Below the pieces are notes generated by a model that saw only the letters and a list, made by a program, of their open reading frames with translations, did not search any database and was not told the origin of the DNA. The position numbers were made by a program, and so were the translations under genes. Below, one piece after another: positions 11,935-23,363 of a stretch of DNA of 64,000 nt. The first letter of the stretch is position 1. Every line of letters begins with the position of its first letter. Source of the stretch: Fragilaria crotonensis (Eukaryota; Bacillariophyta; Fragilariophyceae; Fragilariales; Fragilariaceae); assembly GCA_022925895.1 (NCBI GenBank), contig JAKSYS010000078.1:1-64000 (forward strand), given 5' to 3'.

Positions 11935-13118
11935 GTTATAGATCCCAAAGAACCCAACGACAGTCGGTCGAGACGACAGATCATGTACCTGAGACCCGAA
12001 TCTCTATCTCAGTTAACGGCAGACGTCTGGTAAGCCATGTGGAATCCTGTCTGAGGTACCATATCAACGGATACCATCTGAGGAGGTATCTACAGACACG
12101 TCGCAAATGGTCTGATAATACATGGGACCGCATCGATTTGGAACTTTTTGGCATCTTCTATCGAAAGTTACCACCTCGCGAGCAAGTCGATCACTCAAAG
12201 TTCATATTTGACGTGTGGCACACAGGCGAAAAAAGAGAGCGCGTGTCAACCGTATCGGATAACAACTTGACCCGATGCCCATGTTGCCGCGAACATGGGG
12301 AAACAGTCCAACACGTTCTTCGCTGTCCTCAGAATCCTGATCGCGAGAAAGCACTGCAGGAATTTCGGCAGAGAATTTCCCCCGACGTATACCATCCAGT
12401 CTTCAACCTCCCCAAAGACGGTGTGCTGGCCTGGTGCAAAGGAGAGGAGTACAAGCCGGATATATCAGAGTTTCCAAGAAAAATGCAAGAGTGTATCGAA
12501 TCAGCATTACATGATCAGGAAGCTATCGGATGGCAAAATGCCATCAAAGGGTACATGAGTGTGGAGTGGAGGACGCTAGCCGACATGAGTCCCTACGGCA
12601 ATGATCATGCATCACCGCAAGGTTCAGGACTCAGCAGTCTACTCCACATACTGAGACAGTTTCATCGATTAGCGAGTCGACAATGGCGGAGCAGGAACCA
12701 AGTTCTACACGGCACCAATGAGACATCCCTGCAAGACATACGAGACTCCGAACTCGCAGAGATACGTCACATCTATGCTCAACCAAACCAGTTAACCGTT
12801 GCAGACCGACACTACTGTCAGCGGCCTTTAGAGTCAATAATCAAGCAAAGCCCAGCCACCCGGAGAAGGTGGCTACGGTACACGGCCATGGCAAGAAAAC
12901 GAATGCTACAGGATGGGAAACGACAGACTTGATTGACTCATTTTACGGAATCCAACGTACCAGGTACCGTCACTGGCGCAACGATGGCATTGACAACTTA
13001 GGGACATTAGTGTTAGGGTTTTATAACCGTCGCCACGCTGCAATATGAAGTGGCCATGGTGGGGTACACTTTTTGGTCTTGAACAAAGACTGAGAGCGGT
13101 GACAACCCAATAATTAGT
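11935..13118 (+). mobile_element. LINE-like retrotransposon remnant, copy A (3' end)
   Basis: A 297-codon frame (12039-12932) extends openly upstream to about 11940. It matches copy B at 17310-18872 through shared blocks such as CxRYHIxGYHLRxY, the zinc-binding-like CPCC...HVLxC, WRSRNQVLHG and RRWLRY. In copy B this protein follows an RNase H domain, so copy A is truncated inside the end of RNase H. The shared 3' terminus is AACCCAATAATTAG (about 13105-13118) with no poly-A tail. Near 12930 a one-base loss relative to copy B interrupts the frame just before its last residues (QT-LIDSFY). 5' truncation and a common 3' end fit target-primed reverse transcription. The exact clade is uncertain. 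Confidence 0.7.
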
Positions 13119-13132
13119 TCTTCTTCTTTTTT

Positions 13133-13641
13133 GGGGAAATTACAAAATCATCCATAAGTTTTCCCTTTTTTCAAAATCATACAATGACTTACAATATCAT
13201 TTTGTCGTTTTTTACTATATCATCCATTTGAAAATGTCGCTTTTTAAATCATACACAACATTTGTATTATATTACAATATCATCCATTTAGTTTGCGCTT
13301 TTGCACTATATCATCCTTGTCAAATCTCAGCGCCTGCCATCTTTGTTTTCCACAGCACTTGTCGTACTCCGTGGTGTACAATGGACCGACATGAACGTGA
13401 GGCGTCGCATAGCCATGAAGTAATTCACTATCATTGTTGAATTACTGGTGTCAAACCTTCATCATGCCATTGGCAATGTTAGGTATATTGTCGGTTTTGA
13501 CAGTGGTCATAGTTTCAGCAAGGCTGGTTTGGATCCTCAATGCCTCATCATTGGAAGCATCATTGTGTGTCTTGATTTTCGTTGAAAATTAGGCGCACGC
13601 ATTCCAGTGCTGCACGTACATTGTCATACACAGTACATGTG
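13133..13641 (+). repeat. Left terminal inverted repeat of the MULE
   Basis: This is nearly identical in inverted orientation to 19610-20119. The outermost bases are GGGGAAATTACAAAATC. Within the first 180 bp an ATCATCC/ATCATAC motif recurs at 13147, 13176, 13196 (ATCATTT), 13219, 13248, 13279 and 13310, spaced about 20-31 bp, a plausible transposase-binding array. The 70-codon frame at 13228-13440 lies wholly in the repeat and is probably not a gene. Confidence 0.92.
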
Positions 13642-13865
13642 GTCTGTCGTGATTTATAGGAACCTGCGCGCATGTCATTCCAGTGCTGCACGTAGATTGT
13701 CCTACAATCCTTGCTTAGTATGTCTTTCACAAGAGAAGACGAACACAACATTGACATCGTTGCACTCATCTTTCTTGGTATTGATTTTCTCTCCCCCCAG
13801 CGCTGTTAGAGAAGGCACTTGCTATTGCTCCTTCTACTACTAACATCTGGTTTCATTACAAAACG

Positions 13866-14738
13866 ATGTCAACTCAGACATCATCTCGTCGGAATTGTCG
13901 CACCGGTTTTCCAGGTGATCCTCGTTATGCAGCCATGAGACTGACAGCTACTGCAGCTGAGTTTGCATGCCTTTCGGGAGAGGAATTTTTGAGTACAGCT
14001 GTTCTTGATTGTATTTTGCAGTCCACAGCACTACCACAGGATGTCGTCGCATCTGAAGGAAAAACTCCACCAATGATTGGGAGCCTTGGTTGTGAGACCT
14101 GGATATTGTCATACAACAAAACTGCCTCTCTGACTCGTGAAGACGTTGCCACTCAATCAGAGTGGAAGCAGCATCAATATGTTCTCACTAAGCACCGAAA
14201 TATGCTTGCCCATATCATTGATGTAAAGGCTACCCTGATCTCCCACAAAGACTAATCATTCCAATGGTGTCACCACCGAAGCTACCGGGGCACTTCTTTG
14301 TCGCATGCTTTGACTTCTCGGTGCATCATCCCGAATTTTTGTGGACATCTCATTCTACGACTCCTCGTACGTGCAAAGCGCATCCATCAAGCTAGCACTG
14401 CCGCGGCGCTGGTGAAGACGGTCAATTTGTTTTTCAACAAGTTTATTCTGCACGAAAAGAAGTATCTGTCGTTACAACAATCGGATACTGCGGTGCTTAA
14501 ACGAGTGCATTACAAGGACTGTCCATCACAGAAAAATGGGCACGATTGTGGAATCTTTGCTGTCGCATCCGTTTTGCATCTCGCGGAACACATTCCATTG
14601 ACTTCGACATCATTTTCGCAAACTCATGTCACGAACGCTAGGTTAGAGCTGGCGAAGACGTTATGTTCCGATACTGCGCATATGACAAGTGCAGTCTTCA
14701 GAGACCACTTCCCTTGCTTTGTGGCCGTAGCATTGTAG
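13866..14738 (+). pseudogene. Ulp1/SENP-like cysteine protease region of the MULE
   Basis: Ulp1/SENP enzymes cleave ubiquitin-like modifiers. The N-terminal block EFLSTAVLDCILQ (about 13980) fits the family's W-L-x-D-x-x-I segment. The catalytic His is in GHFFVACFDF (about 14289-14320), the Asp in ISFYDSS (about 14350), and the Gln-Cys part in QKNGHDCGIFAVAS (about 14530-14570). The His, Asp and Cys blocks lie in three different frames, so at least two frame changes separate them between 14255 and 14400. The Cys-containing frame (14298-14738) runs into the transposase region. In plant MULEs an Ulp1 domain can be fused to or sit beside the transposase; whether this was one polyprotein cannot be told here. 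Confidence 0.75.
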
Positions 14739-14739
14739 A

Positions 14740-17288
14740 TGCTGCGGGCGTGGAGGTCATAAATAACCGTCATGTGGATGGCTCTTCGAAACCAACGGCT
14801 TCTCAACGTCGCAGTACTAGGTCCACGAATCCAATCTTGTCGGAGGATGGGATTGGATTATCAAGCTCGACGGCCATTGATCTGTGTTGGCAGGAAGACA
14901 TTGCGCCGCTCCCAAACGGAAAGAAAGCTTTGCAGGCTGTGGGAAAGAAAAGAGACCATAATGAAATTAGTTTGACGAGTGCGCCGACTCGTCAAGACTA
15001 CTCGAATAACAACGACGAAGGCACCACAAGAAGGACAACACGGCGGAGTAATACGAAGATGGCGACTTCAGGATCTACGAAGGAACGTGATGATGCTGAT
15101 GCCTCGTCTGTAAAGAACGGTGCTGATGATGATGCTTGCAACAGCGAACAGATGATGGTGGACACGACATTGTACCGCATCATGCACAAAGCGAAAATTG
15201 ACTGTTTCAAGGATTTGGATGATGCGTTTCCTATCATTGAAAAATACGAAACCATGACGCGGAATCGGCTACGAATCCAGCAATCTGTTGTGGATAAATT
15301 TCGTGTTTATCGCTGTACTTCTCACGTTGCATGTCCTTTCCTGGTGCGATTCTCCAGACGACACTCTGATGGCAAATTTGTTCTCTCGCGAATGAATCCG
15401 AAGCACAGCAAAGTGCTTCGTCCAAATTGTGCTGTGGACGGCAGGCAGCTCAAGAAACGTCGTCAAGGAAAACTTCAAGAAGTGGTGACGAGAGTACTGC
15501 AAACGAAAGAGGGACTCCCAGTGCCGAAGGATGTCATGAAAACGGCAAGCAATAAGGAGTACAACGAGGATCTTCCGTACATGGTTGCTTGGCGTGCAAT
15601 CAACGAAAGTGCGCTCGGCAAAAGGAAGGCTGGCGTGATGAACTTCCAATTGATAATTCCATACTTGGATGAATTGAAGAAGTGCAATCCTTTGTCCCTT
15701 ATTGGTTATACAAGAGGCACTCCTGATTGCGACATCGTTGATCTTCATTTCTTCCCTTCAATTGCAAACGATGTACTGAAGACCGTACGCCCAGTGATCT
15801 CCCTTGATGCTGCTCACCTTAGGAGTGAGTATAAGGGGATGCTTTACATTGCATCGGTTTTGTCGGGTGGTAACGACATATATCCAATCGGCTTCATGAT
15901 TGCAAGTGGGAACGAGGATAAGAAGACATGGACGAAAATGCTCAGATTATTGAAAAAGCATGCCCAATCATATGCAAACAAGGCTTTCGCGCAGTCAATC
16001 AAAGGAGCAAAGTTGTGGATGTGCGTCCTCGGCCCCGGTCAATTTCTATTCATTTCGGATTGAGACAAGGGCCTTAAGCCCGCCCTGAAAGAAGTGTTCC
16101 CAGATAACATTGAAATGAGTTGTGCAAAGCACATCGAAGCAAATGTCACTACGAAGTTTGGAAGGCAGTGTGGGAAACTCATAATGGCGATGGCAAAACG
16201 TACTCTGTGCGTTATTACGACATGCTTCTTGAGCAGATACGTACAATGAAGGCGAGCGCAGCGTCATATATTGACGACATAAAAAAAAAAACACTGTGGT
16301 CTAATTCGCAATGGACTGAGGCAAATGAGTGCTTGCCCCTCGGTTTGGTATTGTCACATCAAATACTGCTGAGTCGGTGAACAGTATGTTCAATGCTGCA
16401 CGGGATTTGCCATGGATGGATGCGGTCGAAAAGATCATTGATGTGATGATAAGACGAATTTGTGCGTGTCGGAAAAAGTATGAACGGAATGAGGATGCTT
16501 TCAAAATCCTACCTAATACTGCTGGACGTATCATGAACGCTCGGTGGGAAGCGACCGCTTCCATTTCCGTCATGGAGTTAGAGGCTGGAAGTGGTGTTTA
16601 CACAATGAGCACGTGCGATTACGACGGTGGGGTCGAGGATGAGGAAGACGAAGATGAAAGGAGACGAAAAATTCAGTCGCGAAAGGATAGACTTCCTTCA
16701 CAACACAGCAGCACTCACATTGTCAAACCTGCGCACATGTGGTGCTCGTGTGGTGTCTGGCAGGACACGTTATTGCCTTGCCGACATGCGTGTGCAGTGT
16801 ATCGTAAGTCGAAGTCCGCGGACAAGAATTACATTCTTGCAAACCTCATCGATGAATACTACACCTTTGGTTGTGTGCAAACAACATTCACAAAAAACAT
16901 ATACCCGGTAAGCTTAGATACAGTGGCATACGACGGTGAAACAAAACCACCCCTTGGAAGCAAGCGCTCTTCCGGTCGGCCAAGAACAAAACGCATAAGG
17001 CGACGAAGTGTGTACGCAGCGTCTGAGGATTCGCCGATTACATGTTCAAACTGTGGTCAAGCAGGACACAATAAGAGAACTTGTTCTGCAAAAGCAAAAG
17101 TTAAGCCAACGGTGGGTATCGAACAATCCGATACCCTTATTGAAGAGGCAACGGATGTATTGCTGCGCCTCCAAGAAAAAAAGATGAAAATGAAGAGGAG
17201 GACAATGAAGAAACAAAGGATGAACAACGTACGACAGAAGACAATACTGAATCATTGCCCGTGCCCTAACCAACTGCTACTAATGTGA
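14740..17288 (+). pseudogene. MuDR-type transposase of the MULE
   Basis: MuDR transposases cut and paste the element through a DDE RNase H-like core. The frame entering from 14663 shows a charged linker and a FAR1/MuDR-type DNA-binding region (CTSHVACPFLVRFSR, about 15310). The first catalytic Asp lies in VISLDAAHLRSEYKG (about 15800) and the second in FISD-DKGL (about 16050), where TGA at 16061-16063 replaces the expected Arg or Gln codon. After 16063 the frame changes more than once before resuming at 16329-17288. That part carries NTAESVNSMF, a SWIM zinc finger (CSCGVWQ...CRHACAVY, about 16745-16800) and a CCHC knuckle (CSNCGQAGHNKRTC, about 17043-17085). The array of domains is typical of MULEs. 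The copy has one stop and at least two frame changes. Confidence 0.85.
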
Positions 17289-17309
17289 GGATACTACTAT
17301 GTAGTAATG

Positions 17310-18872
17310 AATAGAACCTAATTATTGGGTTATGCACCGCCGCCAAACTTTTGTCAAGTTCGGCGTGTGTACCCTGTTGCGGCCAATCCATATTGCAGGA
17401 TCGCGACAACTTATCTAAGCTAGTGTACATGATTTCGCCTGTCGTGTTTTACTCCGTGGTAACTCTGAAGAATGACGTTATCAGCGTTTGTCTTTGTCCG
17501 TCTCTTTTTAGTCGTGCCCTCGCCAGTCGCATAAATCTGAGCCATCGTCTGCGTGATGTTGCCGATCTCCCCAATATGGTGCTTAAAGACTGTTCACAGT
17601 AATGACGATCCGATGCCGGTATCAGCTCTGGGTGTTGGTACATGTCTCTAATCTCTGCATCTTCTGCGTTTCGAATGGCCTGCATATCTTTTTCGTTGGA
17701 CCCATGTAAAACTTGGTTGCGAGCCTTCCATAGGGAATTAGCCAGTTCACTGAACGCCTTCAAAATTGACTTGAACCGCTTTAATCCCACTCGCAGGCTC
17801 CATCTCATTATCGCCAATTCCGTAAGTCAAAGATGCCTCCATTCTACGCTCAAAAACCTTTGAGTGCTTGTTCCCAGCCCATGTCGTCTTGGTCTTGAAG
17901 TGCCTTCTTCAAACCTACCCGAAATTTGGATGGGAATTCCGCTATATCAATCGAAGCAGGGGTCTCCTTTTTATCCACGCCGTAATACGAGACGTAATGA
18001 TTTGATGGACTGGGTGATGTGTCAAAGCCGCCATTGCTGCCCGAAATGTTTTAAACTTTTGTCATGCGATGGATTTGCCTCGCATTGAAGTACATGCGTT
18101 GTCGTTTCCTTTCCGCCTTTGCAACATGGACACTGAAGTTGGGAGGAATCTTTCACCGCCGAAACTTTATACCGTTTATCACCAGTGTGCCACTGGTCGA
18201 ACATAAACTTTGTGTGTGCAATTTGGTCGACTGGTGATAATTTCGATCGATAAGCTCCAAGGCCTGCGATGTCGACAGTGTTCCACGTCTTGTTGCTCCA
18301 CTTATTCCTCGCCTGAATGTACTGTCTTAAGTGGTAGCCATCAATATGGTAACGAATGCATGAATCCAGTTGGCTTACGAGGCGAATGCCGTTTATGGAG
18401 ATCGATACATGCGCCGTCCTCATGATCAGTTCGCTCGCGGGACTGTCGCTTTCCCGATTGATCGCGGTACCATGTCGCGAGATGGTCTGCTCGATTGTTA
18501 CCGATTACGTCCTGTTGTCGACGATTGGAAAATCGTGCAATCGCCGACCCAGATTGATGTCCTTTCACCCACACTGATGTTATTTTACTTCGGGTGCTCT
18601 TGGTACCCTCCTTTATGAGTGCCAGTAGATCCGCATTGTCTGGTTGATTCTGTCGTCGATGAGGTTCATATTGTAGCTTTTTGCCACTTTAGCGATGGCT
18701 GATTTACTGTCTGTAACCCATCGTATCCTGCATTTGTGTCTACATCCCCACATCTGCTGTAACAGAGATAAAAATAGGAACGCTGCAGCGCAGCCACCCA
18801 GTTCGCACCGTGTCGAGTTCGCGACGTCAAAAGGTCCATCAATCGGCCCTGCGCCTTCAGCTATTACGTCAT
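17310..18872 (-). mobile_element. LINE-like insertion, copy B, nested in the MULE
   Basis: The insert is flanked by a 16-bp duplication, CTACTATGTAGTAATG, at 17294-17309 and 18873-18888. On the minus strand it begins inside an RNase H domain: STRCELGG near 18800, VTDSKSAI near 18710, WVKGHQ near 18570 and NNRADHLA near 18495. It continues through the RYHIDGYHLRQY and CPCCKGGK blocks to a C-terminus GQRQTLITSFF near 17480. The last 14 bases, AACCCAATAATTAG, match copies A and C. A 5'-truncated copy with a long target duplication and fixed 3' end fits a non-LTR retrotransposon. The coding region has several frame changes and a stop. QTLITSFF fits a PCNA-interacting (PIP) box. Confidence 0.82.
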
Positions 18873-19186
18873 CTACTATGTAGTAATGGAATGTAGCTAA
18901 GCGTCGTCGACAACAATCTTCAAGTGTTTAGTATGGTGTGATAGTAGTACTATGATGGTCATATGAGTAGTGAGTTGCTGGGATCAAGTACAACAGGCAA
19001 TACTGAGTTAGTAGCTACTACTAAGTATATCAAGGTATCAAGGATACTAGTACTATACGTCTACTACTATGTGCGTAATGAAATGAGATGTCATGTTAAG
19101 CAGGCCAACAATGTCGTGCTAGTGGGTAATTGTATTAGTGCGTTGACTTCGTCTTCTTCTCATTGTTGCTGTCAGTAGCGTGAAGG

Positions 19187-19556
19187 TCAGCCAGTACTAC
19201 TAGTACTAGCTTTGTGGTCTTCTCCTGCTTTCTTTTTGGTTTTGTTCTCACCATGAACCACCTCCTCACAAACGTCCTCGTTTCTACCCTCCGTGGACTG
19301 TACCTGTTCCTTAGGTACTACCTTCAAGCTACACACCACACTCACAACTCTGCCGGTATGGTCCCTTGTGTACACGTATTCAAAGGGCAATCATCGCTGT
19401 TGGGAAGGGCCTTGACAAGTCAAATCTGCCGTGCTCATCGACAAATGCGGTGTCATCCATGTCATCATCATCTTCATCATCTACACCATTGTGTGGGACA
19501 TGTGCCTGGCCCTTAGGGACGTCGGCGTCTTCCTCGTTCCTGAACTTCTTGCTCAT
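19187..19556 (-). pseudogene. Small convergent accessory gene of the MULE
   Basis: Read on the minus strand from Met at 19556, the product starts MSKKFRNEEDADVPKG, has an acidic run (DDEDDDDMDD), and continues through FEYVYTRDHTGRVV to a Lys-rich end (ENKTKKKAGEDHK) at 19187. One frame change near 19385 separates the two halves. It lies just inside the right inverted repeat and is oriented toward the transposase gene, as mudrB is in MuDR. No sequence similarity to MURB is claimed, and the function is unknown. Confidence 0.5.
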
Positions 19557-19609
19557 TGTTGATGAAGTCAAAGAGTTTGTGCTACGAATCTGTTTCGAGT
19601 GAAAAAAGA

Positions 19610-20119
19610 CACATGTACTGTGTATGACAATGTACGTGCAGCACTGGAATTGCGTGCGCCTAATTTTCAACGAAAATCAAGACACACAATGATGCTTCCA
19701 ATGATGAGGCATTGAGGATCCAAACCAGCCTTGCTGAAACTATGACCACTGTCAAAACCGACAATATACCTAACATTGCCAATGGCATGATGAAGGTTTG
19801 ACACCAGTAATTCAACAATGATAGTGAATTACTTCATGGCTATGCGACGCCTCACGTTCATGTCGGTCCGTTGTACACCACGGAGTACGACAAGTGCTGT
19901 GGAAAACAAAGATGGCAGGCGCTGAGATTTGACAAGGATGATATAGTGCAAAAGCGCAAACTAAATGGATGATATTGTAATATAATACAAATGTTGTGTA
20001 TGATTTAAAAAGCGACATTTTCAAATGGATGATATAGTAAAAAACGACAAAATGATATTGTAAGTCATTGTATGATTTTGAAAAAAGGGAAAACTTATGG
20101 ATGATTTTGTAATTTCCCC
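19610..20119 (-). repeat. Right terminal inverted repeat of the MULE
   Basis: This is the inverted partner of 13133-13641 and carries the same ATCATCC-type motif series near its outer end (GATTTTGTAATTTCCCC at the terminus). Confidence 0.92.
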
Positions 20120-20732
20120 TTTTATTATTCTTATCATTATTATTATTATTCCTCTCATACAATTGATCAAGGAGCAAGCTGAATGTCAGCGACAGTTAGT
20201 ACATGATTGTACTAAAGATAGGCAGCATGAGCAACAGTTGGAACAGCAAAGACAGGAATCCAAAGTATCACAACAAACTTGTGAATGGCAGGTTAGTTGA
20301 CAAGCTGAGTTGACATAGCTACTTGGCATGGAAACATTGAAAGCATGATGCCAAACTAGATGCAAATGATGAACACAGTAGACGGCTATCTGAGTTCAAT
20401 GTACAGGAAGGTCTTCTTCGCCAAGAAGAGATACGACAATTAGACAAGAGCAGCGGCGGTGAGGGTACTAGTAATAACGGTGCAAAGTAGCTGCTAGTAC
20501 CAGCCAATTCATCAAAGAATCACCATCTACTAAGAAAGAAGTAATTCCTACTAATATGTACTGTACTAGTGATCCCGAGAGGACAGTGGCATCAGTCATG
20601 TGAGGCAAATGCATTCAATCTTGTGGAAGTGCGCTTCTGCTAGTAGTTCTACTGGCTGATGAAATGTCATGGCTAGACTCCAAATGCTGTGTTTCCACCA
20701 ATGGGACAGCACCATTCATTTCATTTCGCCAC
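20120..20732. other. Unassigned stretch right of the MULE
   Basis: A TTA/TTC-rich flank is followed by a short Gln-rich open frame (about 20160-20300) that could be a coiled-coil remnant. No gene can be supported. Confidence 0.3.
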
Positions 20733-21290
20733 TCACCTGCGGCGGAAATGTAGGCAACGTCGCAGTGACTTAGCTACATTACTATCAATGCAGTAATTGC
20801 GAAGCTTCGCCAGCACGAGCACAAGGGCCACAGTCTTTTCACCAAGACATTCAGCATTGATATGATTGCACTTTGTAAGAATGCCCGGCACCTGTGTGTC
20901 AGCATTCCGAAAGCACATTCAAGAAGGCGTATTCTCAACTGAGAATGATAAAGGTTGTACGCATCTATGGTACCACTGGAAACGGCAGTATATGGTGTAG
21001 CCATGTACGGTGTGTTCAAGTATATGTGCTGTCACCAAAAAGGTACAATCTCGGATCTATAATGCCTTCTTTCAAATCTGGATCAGTGACATTCCTTCAA
21101 GTGGGAGGCAGTCTGCTGTTGACCCAGGATACTGGATCGATATGTCCAGAATCCGTCCCCCTAGCTACACCACAGATGGCTTAAGAGTTCAACCTGAACT
21201 TCTTCTTTATCCCACAAATGAATTTTCCTCCCAAACTGCACCCAGCAAAACTTTCACATTCTGTTGGTGATGGTTTATGTATCCAGATAG
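20733..21290 (-). pseudogene. Harbinger-type transposase fragment
   Basis: The minus-strand frame holds DAYNLYHSQLRIRLLECAFGML and further on LVKRLWPLCSCWRS, matching the C-terminal third of PIF/Harbinger (DDE_Tnp_4) transposases around the catalytic Glu in ECAFGML. Upstream, a degenerate GDSTYT fits the D-x-Y segment preceding it. Only the C-terminal part is visible and no inverted repeats were located. It is a different subfamily from the copy at 27954-29140. Confidence 0.7.
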
Positions 21291-21574
21291 TAGAGTATGC
21301 CACCTATAGCTCCAGCAGCACGGCACTTGAAGCCCCAGTTGTAGAAACAGCAGCAAAGCCCTCAACCATTGGCTGATCTCTGTTGGTCATGATGTTCTGG
21401 GTACACAATTGTGAAGCGGGGATGTCTGTTGATGGTGTCCATGGCATACCAGAAACTTTTGGTTGTGTTGGTGTGGCCGTTACCGCATCTACATTTAATT
21501 GCGCCATGATTGGGAGTTGACAATAGGGAGTGTCCCGATCCTGGTGACCCGTAACATGTTGCAGTTCAAGCGCC

Positions 21575-21830
21575 TGTGCGGCTTGAAGGCCGCCTCTGAT
21601 TGCTCATTGCCTTTCTCCATGATTTCATCAAACCGCGCGCGACGTTTGGCGGCATCCCCAACATCGTCTGCATGGAGCAAATGTGAATCTGACTCGTCGT
21701 CCTTATCGTCGTTGCCATTTCCATTGTCACGACGTTATCGTTTTTTGTTGGATTTTATCGCAATCTGGTCCAATTCATCCCGAATGCTACCCATTCGTTG
21801 ATTTCGTTTCAAGTATTCGTCGTCGCTGTA
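21575..21830 (-). pseudogene. SART1: SART1 gene fragment
   Basis: The minus strand reads LLHADD-DAAKRRARFDEIMEKGN-QSEAAFKP, a close match to the SART1 copy around 9340-9590. Homology ends abruptly at both sides (about 21575 and 21830). It is a short internal gene piece in opposite orientation to the 8-10.5 kb copy, probably moved with or between transposons. Confidence 0.85.
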
Positions 21831-22515
21831 CTACAACTACTGGGAATGGGACTGCATGCACGAGGCATACTAGTGGGTCCAGTGATGAATGCCGTGATTG
21901 CGGATCGCTACAGGGCTTTGGTAGTAGCTACTGACATGCTGTTGTGGGTGCAGGCAATGCTATCACTTGTCAGGGTAGGCGAAGTAGAATATGCAATGTC
22001 CACTTATGGAAAGTTGACAGAGATCAGTTGTTGATGATGGTGACCTGAGGAGGATGCATAGGATGTCGCCAGCCTAACGATACACAGCCATTGCTGGCAT
22101 TGTCTGGGAGTATGTCAAAGGCAATTGTTGAGCGAGATTTGAAAGAAGCTGGCTCGACGATCTGAGAAGGATGCATCTGAGAGTGTCAAAGTTGACGAGA
22201 TTAGTATTGCTGCTGGACAATGGGGAGGAGATGGAGCTCATTGTTTTCATTCCGTACAATTGGTTCGGTATTGTACGTTGTCATAATGTAAAAACATAAA
22301 ACGCGAACTACTTATCAGGTTATCGCCTCGGCTGAGCCGTTAGGCCCGGAAGTTGCTCGCGCATTCTCACTAAGCATGTATACTCGTTGTTGGGTTCATC
22401 ACGGACATCTCTTTTATATGACGATTTCCCGTCATTTGTTTCTTGGTTCTCATTCCCATTTCGTGCATTTGTTGACCTTGCACCATGTATTCTTTACTAC
22501 ATATCCAACAACATA
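21831..22515. other. Gene-poor stretch
   Basis: Only short shadow frames are present. No motif, repeat or RNA gene was recognised. Confidence 0.3.
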
Positions 22516-23363
22516 TCACTTTGAATAAGTTGTGTTGGCACAGGTTGCACCAACGCAAATGGTCGACGAGTCCTTGAGTGGGATCACCGCGGAGCTGTGA
22601 TGGGCGACAATCACAACGTTCCCATTCTTCGCTCTGTTGAAAGCGAAGGTCTTGTCGACACAGACAAGACCCGATTCATCGCCTTGAGTAAAGCAAAGTT
22701 GGCCCATCGCCATGGATGTACGGCAGAATGCACCGCCTATGTGGAAAAACCACTCATTGGGATTAAACAAGGTAGGTTCAACCCATCCCTTCCTCCCCTT
22801 GTTATTGTTGAGAGCAAAGCCGAGCTCCTTGAACACACTGCCATCAATGTTGCCAGGTGGGAACTGCTCGTTGCGCCGCCCGACCAGGGTTAAACACTCG
22901 GTCCCAATGAAGTAGCTGAGGGCACTGCGAGCTGTGGTTCGAAAGGTGTAGGGCTTCGCCGTGATCGTTGGCTTAAAGTTAACAGTCTTGGGATAGCCAT
23001 AGGCACCAAACAAGGCGGCTTTCGACAGCTTGTATGCCTCACGGCATCCGGCCTCAGACTGAGAACCTGGGGCTCCACCTCCGTTGGTCCAATAGAGCTG
23101 CGGATCGAGAGAACAGCGTTGAGCGGACAAGGAAAGAAATTGTTAGAGCATGATAATGTTGTTGGCAAGAGAGGAAATAGATCAGAGACAGACCAACGTA
23201 CTTGAGATATCGAAGGGACGGCATCTTTAAAACTATTGATACGGTCGACCATCTCCTTACGCGAAATACATGAATCTTGGCGGGTGGTGGTGCTGCGAAG
23301 GCTTCCTCCGCCATGACCTGGGCAGCGAGGAACAGAGTAGAAAACGACGTTGGCGAGCTTCAT
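22516..23363 (-). CDS. Hypothetical host protein, possibly NTF2/SnoaL-like
   Basis: The model has two exons, with an intron of 104 nt at 23098-23201 (GTACGT...CGCAG), and gives 247 residues starting MKLANVVFYS. The mature part includes LYWTNGGGAPGSQSEAGC, ECLTLVGRRNEQFPPG, EWFFHIGGAFCRTSM, and a C-terminal VCVDKTFAFN...VVIVAHHSSAVI, a pattern I associate with SnoaL/NTF2-like proteins of diatoms; this is a tentative match. Several Cys residues suggest an extracytoplasmic or secreted protein. Oddly, exon 1 looks more like a signal peptide if read one base later in its middle (FSTLFLAAQVMAEEAFA), hinting at paired indels or a wrong start. The exon 2 frame is uninterrupted. Confidence 0.6.

Larger units (their letters stand above)
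13133..20119 (+). mobile_element. Mutator-like DNA transposon (MULE) with Ulp1 region
   Basis: The 6,987-bp element is flanked by inverted repeats of about 510 bp. It encodes an Ulp1/SENP-like cysteine protease region, a MuDR-type transposase with SWIM and CCHC fingers, and a small opposing gene near the right end. Layout resembles plant MULEs that carry Ulp1 domains, and the opposing gene recalls mudrB of maize MuDR. Without the nested LINE-like insert (17310-18872 plus its duplication) the element is about 5.4 kb. I found no clean 9-11-bp target duplication: the left flank is T/C-rich and the right flank is T/A-rich. The coding region is damaged, so it is probably not autonomous now, although the near-identical repeats argue for moderate youth. 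Confidence 0.9.

Noticed and set aside
13228-13440. Small ORF duplicated at 19812-20177
   Set aside because: Lies wholly inside the MULE inverted repeats and overlaps the motif array; duplication reflects the repeats, not a gene pair.
13124-20128. 9-11-bp target duplication expected for the MULE
   Set aside because: The nine bases next to each end do not match, so none is claimed.
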